In this document: positions 16,530 through 24,556 of the stretch, piece by piece | How the letters are laid out: each line of letters begins with the position of its first letter | Position numbering within the stretch: position 1 is the first letter of the stretch | Assembly (NCBI GenBank): GCA_041485385.1 | Contig: JBGPJM010000029.1 | Coordinates: 1-33,467 of the forward strand | Length of the DNA: 33,467 bases | Direction: 5' to 3' | Source: JBGPJM01 sp041485385 | GTDB taxonomy: Bacteria; Planctomycetota; Phycisphaerae; Phycisphaerales; UBA1924 | Notes under the pieces: generated by a model | Databases searched by the model: none | What the model saw: only the letters and a program-made list of their open reading frames with translations | What the model was told of the DNA's origin: nothing | Position numbers and translations under genes: made by a program

Positions 16530-16614
16530 GCGGGCGTGGCGGAACTGGCAGACGCGCGGGACTTAGGATCCCGTGGCCCACAAGGCCATGCAGGTTCGAC
16601 CCCTGTCGCCCGCA
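16530..16614 (+). tRNA. tRNA-Leu (anticodon UAG)
   Basis: The acceptor stem GCGGGCG (16530-16536) pairs with CGCCCGC (16607-16613), followed by discriminator A at 16614. The anticodon arm is CGGGA (16557-16561), loop CTTAGGA with TAG at 16564-16566, and TCCCG (16569-16573). A long variable arm (GGCCCACAAGGCC region), typical of leucine tRNAs, and a T arm with TTCGACC loop (16590-16606) complete the cloverleaf. CCA is not encoded. It reads leucine CUN codons, mainly CUA. Length is 85 nt. Confidence 0.97.
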
Positions 16615-16639
16615 TTCCTGTGAGTGCCGCCGAGGAGGA

Positions 16640-16754
16640 GTTCATCGCGAAGGTCTCGAAGACTCGAAGGTAGATACGAAGAACGTGCCAGGGCTATTAC
16701 CTGACAGCCCTCGGCTCTCTCTTCCTTCGGCCTCTTTGCGATCCTCGCGTGAAC
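16640..16754. repeat. Long imperfect palindrome, REP/MITE-like, next to tRNA-Leu
   Basis: The 31-base arms at 16640-16670 and 16724-16754 are inverted relatives of each other, matching at most positions when single-base gaps are allowed (shared cores GTTCA, CGCGA, CGAAGG). A second inner pair AGGGCT/AGCCCT (16690-16711 region) extends the fold. The arms resemble the CGCGAAG-rich intergenic repeats known from planctomycete genomes. It lies between tRNA-Leu and the end of the TIM-barrel gene. Confidence 0.5.
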
Positions 16755-16781
16755 GGGACCCTTCCGAATCCGCCTCGCGGT

Positions 16782-17699
16782 TCACACGTCGCAGATCGCC
16801 ACCGCCTCCCGCAGTGACGTCATCGCGTCGCGGCTGGGGATGAACTCCTGGGCGAGGTAGCCTGTGAACCCCTTGGCCACGATCGCCTCGCAGATCGCCT
16901 TGTAGTTCAGCTCCTGCCCGATATCGATCTCGCGCCGCCCCGGCACGCCGCCGGTGTGGTAGTGCGCGATGTGCTCGAAGTTGTCCGTGATCGTGCGGAT
17001 CACGTCCCCCTCCATGATCTGCATGTGGTAGATGTCGTACAGCAGCTTGAATCGCGGCGAGTTGACGCCCTTGACCACCTCCACTCCCCAAGGCGTGTGG
17101 TCGCACTGGTGATCCTTGTGGTCGACCTTGCTGTTGAGCAGCTCCATCACGATCGTGACGCCGAGCTTCTCCGCCAGCGGCGTGATCCGCTTTAGGCCCG
17201 CGACGCAGTTCTTGATCCCCTCCGCATCGGAAAGCCCCTCGCGGTTGCCGGAGAACACGATCTGGTTCGGGATCCCCGCCTCTTTCACCTTGGGCAGACG
17301 CTCCTTCAGCTCGTTGATGATCTGGTCATGGTTCTCCGTGCGATTGAACCCGCGAGGGATCGGATTGGCGGGCACGGTCATGGCCACCGCGCAGGTGATC
17401 CCCGCCGCGGCCGTCGCCGGCCACTCCTCCGGTGTCAGCAGTTCGACGGACTTCAGCCCCATCGCCGAGGCATTCCGGCAGAGCTCGTCCAAAGGCATCT
17501 TCCCGTAGCACCAGCGGCACACGGAGAGCTTGAGGCGGCCCTTGAGCGCCGTGCTCGCGGGCGCGCCCGCGGTCTTGGGCTTGGCGGCCTCGCCCGGCTG
17601 GCCCGAGGCGCTCGCCGGCCCTTGCGCGACCATGAGCCCGGCCACGCCGGCAAGTGCGCCCAGCGCGCCGCGACGATCTACCGAAAGCATCCCGTCCAT
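16782..17699 (-). CDS. Tat-exported TIM-barrel sugar isomerase/epimerase-like protein
   Basis: The product is 305 residues from the ATG at 17699, preceded by GGAGG about 9 bases upstream; the open frame extends to 17750 without a better start. The N-terminus has a twin-arginine signal (VDRRGALGALAGVAGLM), implying folded export. The rest follows the hydroxypyruvate isomerase/xylose isomerase-like TIM barrel: LKLSVCRWCYG, then IVMELLNSK with the metal-binding Glu, then LLYDIYHMQIMEGD with Asp and His, then HYHTGG, then YLAQEFIPS with the final Glu. This pattern fits a divalent-metal keto/aldo-sugar isomerase or epimerase. Substrate is unknown. It is divergent from a ThuA-DUF1080 gene that probably acts on related sugars. 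Confidence 0.85.
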   Translation of the reverse strand: MDGMLSVDRRGALGALAGVAGLMVAQGPASASGQPGEAAKPKTAGAPASTALKGRLKLSVCRWCYGKMPLDELCRNASAMGLKSVELLTPEEWPATAAAGITCAVAMTVPANPIPRGFNRTENHDQIINELKERLPKVKEAGIPNQIVFSGNREGLSDAEGIKNCVAGLKRITPLAEKLGVTIVMELLNSKVDHKDHQCDHTPWGVEVVKGVNSPRFKLLYDIYHMQIMEGDVIRTITDNFEHIAHYHTGGVPGRREIDIGQELNYKAICEAIVAKGFTGYLAQEFIPSRDAMTSLREAVAICDV

Positions 17700-17855
17700 G
17701 CGAATGTCCTCCGACCGGCCCGCCCATCCCCGCGGCCCGTCCTCCAGCATACCAGCCGGAGGGGACTCGCCAAGTCCCCCCTCCGGGCTCTATATCATGG
17801 TTGCGGATACGGGAGGCGGGCAGGCCCCTGCGGCCTGCAATCAAGGGAGTCACGC

Positions 17856-19298
17856 ATGACACGTTCGTCCGCCGCCGCGGCCGCACTCGCCGCCACCGCG
17901 TTCGTTTCGCTCGCCACCGCCGAGCCGCCGATCAGGGCGCTCATCGTGACGGGGCACAACAACCACGACTGGCAGTACACCAGCCACCTGCACAAGGACA
18001 CGCTGGAGGCCACCGGGCGGTTCACGGTGGACATCACCGACACGCCCGAGACGACGCTGGCCGATGCCAAGGGACTCCAGCAATACCAGGTGATCGTGCT
18101 GGACTACAACGACTCGCAGTCGCCCCGGCGCTGGGGGGACGCGGCCGAGAAGACGTTCATCGACGTCGTCGGCGCCGGCACGGGCGTCGTCTCCGTCCAC
18201 TCGGCCGACAACGCCTTCAAGGGGTGGACCGAGTACGAGAAGATGCTCGGCCTGATGTGGCGCGACGGCACGGGGCACGGGCAGTTCCACGAGTTCAAGG
18301 TCGAATGGACCGACCGCGACCACCCGATCACCAACGGGCTGGCCAACTTCGGCGCGCACCCCGACGAGCTGTACCACAAGCTCGTGAACTCGCAGAACGC
18401 CAAGTTCCACCTGCTGGGCCAGGCGTATTCCGACCCCGCCAGCGGCGGCACCGGCCAGAACGAGCCGATGGCGTTCACGCTGGAGTTCGGCAAGGCGCGG
18501 ATCTTCGCGACACCGCTGGGACATACGTGGACCAACTCGCCGGAGACGAAGGTCTCGATCGTCGATCCGAACTTCAAGATCCTGCTCTGCCGCGGGGCCG
18601 AGTGGGCCGCCACCGGCAAGGTCACGCTCCCGCCCACATGGTCCGACACCCGCGCGCACAACGTCCTCAGCGACAAGGAGAAGGCCGGCGGGTGGACGCT
18701 GCTGTTCGACGGAAAATCGGGCGCAGGGTGGCGCGGGTTCAAGAAGGACGCGTTCCCCGTGGCGGGGTGGACGGTGAAGGACGGCGTCCTGTGGAAGCAG
18801 CCGGGCCCTGAGGGGTCGGGTGGCGACATCATTACGAGCGGTGAATACGGCGACTTCGAGTTCGCCTGCGACTGGAACATCTCCAAGGGCGGCAACAGCG
18901 GCATCATCTACCGCTGCACCGAGGACCACGACTACTGCTGGGAAACCGGCCCGGAGATGCAGATCCTCGACGACGTGGCCCACGCCGACGGCAAGAACGA
19001 GAAGACCCGGGCCGGTACGCTGTACGCAATCTTCCCCTGCGCCGTGGACGTCGCCCGCCCGCCGGGAGAATGGAACCACGCCCGCGTCGTCGTCAAGGGC
19101 AGCCACATCGAGCACTGGTTGAACGGCTTCAAGGTTGTTGACTGCGACCTGACCAGCGAGGACTACAAGAAAGCGCACGACGCCAGCAAGTGGACCGGCA
19201 TGCCCGACTTCGGCAAGCGGAGCAAGGGCCACATTGCCCTGCAGGACCACGGCGACGAGGTGAGGTTCAGGGATATCAAGGTTCGGAAGCCTGACTAG
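17856..19298 (+). CDS. Secreted ThuA - DUF1080 (3-keto-glycoside hydrolase-like) fusion
   Basis: The product is 480 residues from the ATG at 17856, with AAGGGAG upstream. A short signal peptide (AAAAALAATAFVSLATAE) comes first. Residues about 20-250 form a ThuA-like domain, a class I glutamine amidotransferase-like fold linked to trehalose and other sugar utilisation: IRALIVTGHNNHDW, then VVSVHSADNAF, then HGQFHEFKV, then ARIFATPLGHTW. Residues about 270-480 form DUF1080 (3-keto-disaccharide hydrolase/lyase family, concanavalin-like fold): GWTLLFDGKSGAGWRGF, then EFACDWNISKGGNSGIIYR, then ETGPEMQILDD, then HWLNGFKVV. The open frame reaches back to 17328 but that extension is antisense to the neighbouring gene. 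The two domains often occur side by side in planctomycetes, usually in pathways acting on oxidised sugars. Confidence 0.9.
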   Translation: MTRSSAAAAALAATAFVSLATAEPPIRALIVTGHNNHDWQYTSHLHKDTLEATGRFTVDITDTPETTLADAKGLQQYQVIVLDYNDSQSPRRWGDAAEKTFIDVVGAGTGVVSVHSADNAFKGWTEYEKMLGLMWRDGTGHGQFHEFKVEWTDRDHPITNGLANFGAHPDELYHKLVNSQNAKFHLLGQAYSDPASGGTGQNEPMAFTLEFGKARIFATPLGHTWTNSPETKVSIVDPNFKILLCRGAEWAATGKVTLPPTWSDTRAHNVLSDKEKAGGWTLLFDGKSGAGWRGFKKDAFPVAGWTVKDGVLWKQPGPEGSGGDIITSGEYGDFEFACDWNISKGGNSGIIYRCTEDHDYCWETGPEMQILDDVAHADGKNEKTRAGTLYAIFPCAVDVARPPGEWNHARVVVKGSHIEHWLNGFKVVDCDLTSEDYKKAHDASKWTGMPDFGKRSKGHIALQDHGDEVRFRDIKVRKPD

Positions 19299-19367
19299 CC
19301 ACGCCCGGAAGGGGATCGATCTGGACGCGGGCGCTCCGCGGTCCCGCATCTAGCCTGTGGTGCAGAA

Positions 19368-21107
19368 TCACAGCAACTCCGCCGCCAGGCTCGCCAGTTC
19401 GCTGCGCTCGCTCTTGGCGAGCGTCACGTGCCCGACGAGGGCCAGGCCCTTCATCTTCTCCACCGCGTACGACAGGCCGTTGGACGACTGATCCAGGTAC
19501 GGGTTGTCGATCTGCCCGATGTCGCCGGTGAGGACCAGCTTGGTCCCCTCGCCGATGCGGCTGACGATCGTCTTGATCTCGTGGGGCGTGAGGTTCTGGG
19601 CCTCGTCGACGATCATGAACTGGTGCGGGATCGATCGGCCGCGGATGTAGGTGAGCGGCTCGAGCACCACCTTGCCGTCGGCGAGAAGCTTCTGGATCCG
19701 CTGCTCGGTCGAGTGGCTCTCGGCGGATTGCAGGGGCGAGCCGCGCGTCGAGAGCAGGTAGGCCAGGTTGTCGAAGATCGGCTGCATCCAGGCCGTGAGC
19801 TTCTCGTCCTTGTCGCCGGGCAGGTAGCCGATATCGCGCCCCATCGGCATGATCGGGCGGGCCACCAGCAGCTTGTCGTAGCGTTCCTCGTTGAAGACCT
19901 TGGCCATCCCCGCGGCGACCGCCAGCAGGGTCTTGCCGGTGCCGGCTGAGCCCAGCAGCGTCACCATCCGGATCTCGTCGTCCAGCAGCAGGTCCATGGC
20001 CATGGTCTGCTGCACGTTGCGGGCCATGATGCCGAAGGTCGGCTTGCGGGGGCCGGTGATGGGGATGAGGTGGTCGGTGTCGGCCAGGCGCCGGGCCAGG
20101 CCGGTGTGCCCCTCGTCCTCGGCGTCCTTGAGGATGATGTACTGGTTGGAGACGACCGCGCGCTGGTACGCCGCACCCTCGGCCGTGAGCGCGCCCAGGT
20201 GGCCCGAGAGCCGCTCGATCGCCAGCATCCGCTCGCTGTACAGCTCGTCGATGAGCGCCCCGGGCACGCCGATCTGGAAGAACCCGCTGTACAGGCGCTC
20301 GGCGTCGACCTTCTGGTTCTCGAAGTCCTCGGTGCGGATGCCCAGCGCGTCGGACTTGATCCGCGCGTTGAGGTCCTTGGAAACGAAGATGGTGCGGACG
20401 GCGCGCCGGGCCTGCTCCCCACCCCGCCCCATGTGCGCGAAGGCGGACGCCTGTCCCGTGTGCAGCGCCCAGGCAACGGCGATGATGCGGTTGTCCGGGG
20501 AATCGTCGCCGAGGATGCTCGGGCGCGGGTGGTCCGCCACGTCGATACGGATGCTCCCGGTGCGGCTCCCACTTTCGCCGGGCCCCGTCGAGGCGCCCAT
20601 GCCCACCGTCGGGCTCGACTCACCCCAGCGGACCCCCTCGATCAGCCGCCCCTTGGAGCGGAGACGGTCAAGGTGCCGGATGCACTCTCGCGCGTTGCGC
20701 CCGATGTCGTCGTTGGTGCGCTTGAGCTTGTCCAGCTCCTCGATCACCGCGAAGGGGATGATGACCTCGTGCTCCTGGAACACGAACAGGGCGTTGGGGT
20801 TGTGCAGCAGGACGTTGGTATCCAGCACGAAATGCTTGATGGCGTCGTTGGCCGCGGGGTGATCGGCATCGTGCCACGGCGCGGGCATGGAGCCCGACGG
20901 CGCGCCCCCGGAGGAGGAAGTGGGGGAGGGGGGGTGGGCGCGGGAGCGATCGGGAGCGCCCTGGCCTGGGTGCGATGCACCGGACCCGTTCACGCCCCGG
21001 TGGTGCCCTGGCGCTGTCGGCGCCGCGGGCGGAGCCGTGGCGCCCGACGCGGAGGGTGCAGAGGCAGGTGACGATCCGCGCGGGGCCCTCGGGGTCGATT
21101 CTGGCAT
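19368..21107 (-). CDS. PIN-PhoH family ATPase
   Basis: The product is 579 residues from the ATG at 21107; an ATG at 21179 in the same frame is possible, and neither has a good ribosome site. Residues 1-85 are Pro/Ser/Ala/Gly-rich. A PIN nuclease domain begins at about 91 (HFVLDTNVLLHNPNALF, with D96), followed by EELDKLK and DNRIIAVAW acidic positions. The PhoH ATPase domain has Walker A GSAGTGKT near residue 385 and Walker B FMIVDEAQN near 499, then KLVLTGDIGQID. PhoH2-type proteins act as ribonuclease/helicase in other bacteria. The gene is downstream of two membrane-protein genes on the same strand. It is distinct from the ybeZ-type PhoH usually next to ybeY. Confidence 0.9.
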   Translation of the reverse strand: MPESTPRAPRGSSPASAPSASGATAPPAAPTAPGHHRGVNGSGASHPGQGAPDRSRAHPPSPTSSSGGAPSGSMPAPWHDADHPAANDAIKHFVLDTNVLLHNPNALFVFQEHEVIIPFAVIEELDKLKRTNDDIGRNARECIRHLDRLRSKGRLIEGVRWGESSPTVGMGASTGPGESGSRTGSIRIDVADHPRPSILGDDSPDNRIIAVAWALHTGQASAFAHMGRGGEQARRAVRTIFVSKDLNARIKSDALGIRTEDFENQKVDAERLYSGFFQIGVPGALIDELYSERMLAIERLSGHLGALTAEGAAYQRAVVSNQYIILKDAEDEGHTGLARRLADTDHLIPITGPRKPTFGIMARNVQQTMAMDLLLDDEIRMVTLLGSAGTGKTLLAVAAGMAKVFNEERYDKLLVARPIMPMGRDIGYLPGDKDEKLTAWMQPIFDNLAYLLSTRGSPLQSAESHSTEQRIQKLLADGKVVLEPLTYIRGRSIPHQFMIVDEAQNLTPHEIKTIVSRIGEGTKLVLTGDIGQIDNPYLDQSSNGLSYAVEKMKGLALVGHVTLAKSERSELASLAAELL

Positions 21108-21256
21108 ATCCGTTTGCTCGCCGTGCGCGCCGGCCAGGCCGGGCGCGAGTCGTCCGTGAACTACATCGACAGGATACATCGCGACCCGTGAGGCCGCCCG
21201 AACCGGTTCAGACAAATCCGCGCCAATTCGGTGTCCATTTGCCGCCTGCCCGGGGG

Positions 21257-21760
21257 TTATACGAACGCCCCGACCACCAGGATCGCCCCGACGACGATCG
21301 CCAGCAGAACTTTCATGACCGTCGCCGCGAGCCTTCCCGCAGCCGCGCCGCCCCCGATCTTCACCGACTCCGCCCAGGTCTTGCGTCCGCCGTGCCGTTC
21401 CATGACGATCGCGCCCACCCCCGCGCCGACGGCCGCGCCGAGCACCGTCCCCAGCGGGAAGAAGATTGGCGATCCGAGCACGGCACCGACGATCGCGCCG
21501 ATCAGGGAGCCGATGGCGCCGCGGCGAGTCCCGCCGACCTTCGCGGCGCCGATCGCCGAGGCGCCCAGATCGGCGACCTCGGCCACAACGCCGACGATCG
21601 CCGCCGCGCCCAGCGTCCACCACGAGTACAGATCGCCCTGCCACCACTGGCACAGCGCCGCGGCCAGGATCGCTACCCATATCCCCGGGAGCGTCAGCAT
21701 CGTCAGGCCGACGCCGATGACCGCAAAGAGCGTGACGATGATCGCGGCGAGCCAGTGCAT
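21257..21760 (-). CDS. DUF456-family membrane protein
   Basis: The product is 167 residues from the ATG at 21760 (MHWLAAIIVTLFAVIGVGLT). The frame is open further upstream, but that part is Arg-rich and unlike a membrane protein; no Shine-Dalgarno is obvious. The sequence follows the DUF456 pattern: a first helix ending in LPGIWV, a second helix around WWTLGAAAIVGVVAEV, then a glycine-rich motif region (GGTRRGAIGSLIGAIVGAVL, then FFPLGTVLGAAVGAGVGAIV) and a C-terminal helix. Function of the family is unknown. The gene starts 38 bp after the stop of the two-TM protein and precedes the PhoH gene by 150 bp, suggesting one transcription unit. Confidence 0.8.
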   Translation of the reverse strand: MHWLAAIIVTLFAVIGVGLTMLTLPGIWVAILAAALCQWWQGDLYSWWTLGAAAIVGVVAEVADLGASAIGAAKVGGTRRGAIGSLIGAIVGAVLGSPIFFPLGTVLGAAVGAGVGAIVMERHGGRKTWAESVKIGGGAAAGRLAATVMKVLLAIVVGAILVVGAFV

Positions 21761-21797
21761 GAGGAAGCGCCGAGTGATTGCGCCGTGACGTCCCGCG

Positions 21798-22745
21798 TCA
21801 CACCGCCGCCGGCGGGACGTCGGTGTGCGGCGGCGCCCCGGCACTCTCTGGGAACGCGATCCGCTCCATTTCGAGCGCCCACTCCTCCAGGGGCACGTAC
21901 CGCAGCAGGTCGAGCTTGAACGACCGCCCGTCGCGCAGGCGCAGGATGAGGAAGAACTTGTGCCACCGGCGCTTGTCGAACTCCTTGACGTCGTCGGGCG
22001 AGATGGTCACGCCGCCGCGCAGCGTCAGTTCGTGCGTCTGGGGGTCGTAGCTGTACTTCCGCGACGCTACGCGCAGCACCAGCACCAGGAGGTACGCCCC
22101 ACCGCCGAACCCGCCGACCACGAACAGCCACTGCGAGGGCAGGTCGTACGCCGCCAGCGGCTTGCGCGCCTTGGCCGTCTTCCAGTAGGCATCCAGCTCT
22201 TTGAGCACGACGTCGGGCTGGTCGGTGGAGCTCGTCCCGTCGCGGGCCTTGGCGACGGCCACGCCCGAGCGCGGCTGGAAATACACGTTGAGCCGCTCCT
22301 TCAGCGGGCCGGTGGTGCCCAGGCCGCCGAACACGGGGGTCCCGGCCGGCGAGATCCGCACGCGCTCAACCTCGTAGATGCGCACCTCGGCGGCGTCGAG
22401 CTTCCAGACCCGCGAGAGGGCGGTCAGCCATTCGAGGCGGGCGGTCTCGGCATCGGAGAGGGGTCCGCCCGAGCCCGAGCGCCCCGTGGCCTTGTTCGTC
22501 AGCAGGGTCAGCTCGGCCCGCGGGTCGGCCACTTTGACGCCCGAGGCGGTCAGTCGCGCCGTCGACTTCGACAGGACCGCGAGGTAGTTCTTCAGCTTGA
22601 AGGACGCATCGGCCAGGCCGTTGGCGGGGTAGAAGTACAACGCGTCGATAAGCCCCCAGACGCCGAACCCCACCAACACGATGAAGAAAATGGCCATCTT
22701 CACCAGCCAGCCGCGGTTGAGCTTGGTCTTGAGCGGGGTCGCCAT
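21798..22745 (-). CDS. Two-TM membrane protein of unknown function
   Basis: The product is 315 residues from the ATG at 22745, with AGGAG 7 bases upstream. There is an N-terminal membrane segment (WLVKMAIFFIVLVGFGVWGLI) and a second near residue 220 (WLFVVGGFGGGAYLLVLVLRV). Between them is a polar domain of about 180 residues that would be periplasmic. The C-terminal domain (YSYDPQTHELTLRGGVTISP, then DVKEFDKRRWHKFFLILRL, then GRSFKLDLLRY) reads like a PH-like beta domain on the cytoplasmic side. It is the first gene of a run with the DUF456 and PhoH genes. I do not recognise a named family. Confidence 0.75.
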   Translation of the reverse strand: MATPLKTKLNRGWLVKMAIFFIVLVGFGVWGLIDALYFYPANGLADASFKLKNYLAVLSKSTARLTASGVKVADPRAELTLLTNKATGRSGSGGPLSDAETARLEWLTALSRVWKLDAAEVRIYEVERVRISPAGTPVFGGLGTTGPLKERLNVYFQPRSGVAVAKARDGTSSTDQPDVVLKELDAYWKTAKARKPLAAYDLPSQWLFVVGGFGGGAYLLVLVLRVASRKYSYDPQTHELTLRGGVTISPDDVKEFDKRRWHKFFLILRLRDGRSFKLDLLRYVPLEEWALEMERIAFPESAGAPPHTDVPPAAV

Positions 22746-22922
22746 GCAGGGCTCCTGTGGTTTCTCCGGCGGCCAGTGTACAACGCGCCGGCCGGTCTCC
22801 TCGAACGGCCCAACGTCCCGCCGGGATGTCGGCCGGCGACCGGCATGGTGCGCCGGCGACGCCCTGAGATGAGGACGCGAGTCGTTGTCCGACCGAACGC
22901 GCGGTCCATCTCTTCGTGCCGT

Positions 22923-23153
22923 CTACTCCAGATCCCGAGACTCCAGCACCCTTGACCACCAGCGCTCCGCCCAGGCCCGTTCCTCCGGGCGTGCCACGAT
23001 CTCCCGGAAGCCGCCGTCCCGTTCGGCGCGTGTCGGGATTCGCGACAGGACAATCCCGTTCCGCAGGGCGCAATCCAGCCAGCGCGAGTGTGCCCGGCGC
23101 GCCGCCCCGGCACGGGTGAGGGTCCACAAGCGGGGGGAGGACCGCCGGAGCAT
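22923..23153 (-). CDS. Possible small protein, unknown
   Basis: An open frame of 76 codons begins at the ATG at 23153 (MLRRSSPRLWTLTR) and ends with RWWSRVLESRDLE and TAG. Third codon positions are mostly G or C, like the real genes around it, and the end is rich in Glu and Trp, unlike random antisense frames. No good Shine-Dalgarno is seen, and no family is recognised. Without it, the stretch 22746-23371 would hold only the promoter at 23285. Confidence 0.4.
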   Translation of the reverse strand: MLRRSSPRLWTLTRAGAARRAHSRWLDCALRNGIVLSRIPTRAERDGGFREIVARPEERAWAERWWSRVLESRDLE

Positions 23154-23284
23154 CAACACCGAGTGTACATCGTGGCCGGGAGCTTGGTTCGGCAACCGGT
23201 CGCATCGGAATGGCATCAGACCGCGAGCGCTCCCGATGAAGGAGACCCGAAGCGGGCGGCCGGGGGAATACCCCAAGAAAGCAG

Positions 23285-23313
23285 TTGGTTTGCCGAGTGG
23301 GCCGAAGTACACT
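23285..23313 (+). promoter_or_regulatory. Sigma70-like promoter for the DNRLRE/dockerin gene
   Basis: TTGGTT at 23285-23290 and TACACT at 23308-23313 are separated by exactly 17 bases. The predicted start of transcription is near 23320, leaving a leader of about 50 bases that includes AGGAG at 23360-23364. Confidence 0.5.
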
Positions 23314-23371
23314 GTCGTGTGCCGGGGTTCACCGGGCCTCGAATCCGAGGAAGACAGAGAGGAGCCGATTT

Positions 23372-24247
23372 GTGACCATGCGAACCAGGACGCTCGCAGT
23401 GGGTGCGGTGGCCGGGGCGGCGTCATGCTTGTTTGCGGCGGGGGCGGGCGCCGACGAGGTGACCATCGGGGCCTCCAGAGACAACACGCTCTACCAGGAC
23501 GACCTGGGCGCGATCAGCAACGGCGCCGGTTCGTATCTCTTTGTCGGGGTGAGTGCGCTGGGGATCACGCGCCGGGCGGTCGTCGCCTTCGATCTCTTCG
23601 CGATCCCGGCCGGCTCGACGGTCACGTCGGCCGTGCTGCGCCTCCACATGTCCCGCACCATCGCGCTGTCTCCGGATGACACCGCGGTGTACCGGCTGCT
23701 GCAGAGCTGGGGCGAGGGCACGTCCAATGCGCCCGCCAACGAGGGCCAGGGCGCGCCCTCCGCGCCCGGCGACGCGACCTGGATCCACCGCTATTTCCCC
23801 TTGGTCCTCTGGGACAGCCCCGGGGGCGTCTTCGCTCCGACGGCAAGCTCGGTCACCGGCATCGGTTCCGCGATCGCCGTCTACAGCTGGCCCTCGACGC
23901 CGCAGATGGTCGCGGATATCCAGGGGTGGCTGAACACGCCCGCGACGAACTTCGGCTGGGTCGTCATCGGTAACGAGGCGAGCCCAGGGACGGCCAGGCG
24001 GTTCGACTCCCGTGAGAACATCGGCGCCTCGTTCCGCCCCTCGCTCACGGTGAGCTACACGTCCGCGCCATCCTGCCCGTGCGACTTCAACCGCGACGCG
24101 ATGCTCAACAGCCAGGATTTCTTTGACTTCCTGACCGCGTTCTTTGCGCTGGATCCCACGGCCGATTTCAACATGTCCGGCGTTGTGAACAGCCAGGACT
24201 TCTTCGATTTTCTCACCTGCTTCTTCACGCCGCCGACCGGGTGCTGA
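23372..24247 (+). CDS. Secreted DNRLRE/CBM96-like protein with GC-type dockerin
   Basis: The product is 291 residues. GTG at 23372 has AGGAG 7 bases upstream and is preferred; the ATG at 23378, two codons later, is an alternative. A signal peptide (RTRTLAVGAVAGAASCLFAA) is followed by a DNRLRE/disaggregatase-related (CBM96-like) beta domain at about 30-230: TIGASRDNTLYQDDLG, then RRAVVAFDLFAIPAGSTVTS, then AVLRLHMSR, then LQSWGEG. Such domains are often carbohydrate-binding. The last 57 residues (24074-24247) form the dockerin: CPCDFNRD, then two loops each with NSQDFFDFL, ending in PTGC. Each loop places D/N/D(S)/N/D at EF-hand-like calcium positions 1, 3, 5, 9 and 12. It is probably displayed on the cell surface. 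Confidence 0.85.
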   Translation: MTMRTRTLAVGAVAGAASCLFAAGAGADEVTIGASRDNTLYQDDLGAISNGAGSYLFVGVSALGITRRAVVAFDLFAIPAGSTVTSAVLRLHMSRTIALSPDDTAVYRLLQSWGEGTSNAPANEGQGAPSAPGDATWIHRYFPLVLWDSPGGVFAPTASSVTGIGSAIAVYSWPSTPQMVADIQGWLNTPATNFGWVVIGNEASPGTARRFDSRENIGASFRPSLTVSYTSAPSCPCDFNRDAMLNSQDFFDFLTAFFALDPTADFNMSGVVNSQDFFDFLTCFFTPPTGC

Positions 24248-24414
24248 TCGCGCCCTCAAACCGGGCAGGCGTCGTGGAGATGTTCGCCGCCCGGTATTAT
24301 CGGCCATCAAACGAACGGCATGTCGATGAACGCGCGACGGGCGCACTTCGGGCGCCCCGGCTCGCCCGGATTCCCGTGCAAACGACCGATCTGCCGGCAC
24401 GGGCGACAAATTGC

Positions 24415-24443
24415 TTGACAAGCCCCGAAATACGCGGTACTAA
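24415..24443 (+). promoter_or_regulatory. Strong sigma70-type promoter upstream of the 746-residue dockerin protein
   Basis: A perfect -35 box TTGACA (24415-24420) and a -10 box TACTAA (24438-24443) are spaced by 17 bases. This is the best promoter match in the window. The 309-base gap 24248-24556 holds nothing else recognisable; the transcript would have a leader of about 105 bases ending in GAGGAGG (24544-24550). Confidence 0.75.
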
Positions 24444-24556
24444 AGGAAGGAGAAGGTGTGCTTGGGAGGGGGCAATATGGCATAGGCGCGGGCCGACCTT
24501 GGCCTCTGCAGCTGGGCGCATTCCGCGCCCGCTCCGCGTCAATGAGGAGGTTTTCC

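Noticed and set aside
17328..17855. Upstream extension of the ThuA-DUF1080 reading frame
   Set aside because: The extension lies antisense to the TIM-barrel gene, while ATG at 17856 has a good ribosome site and a signal peptide directly after it.
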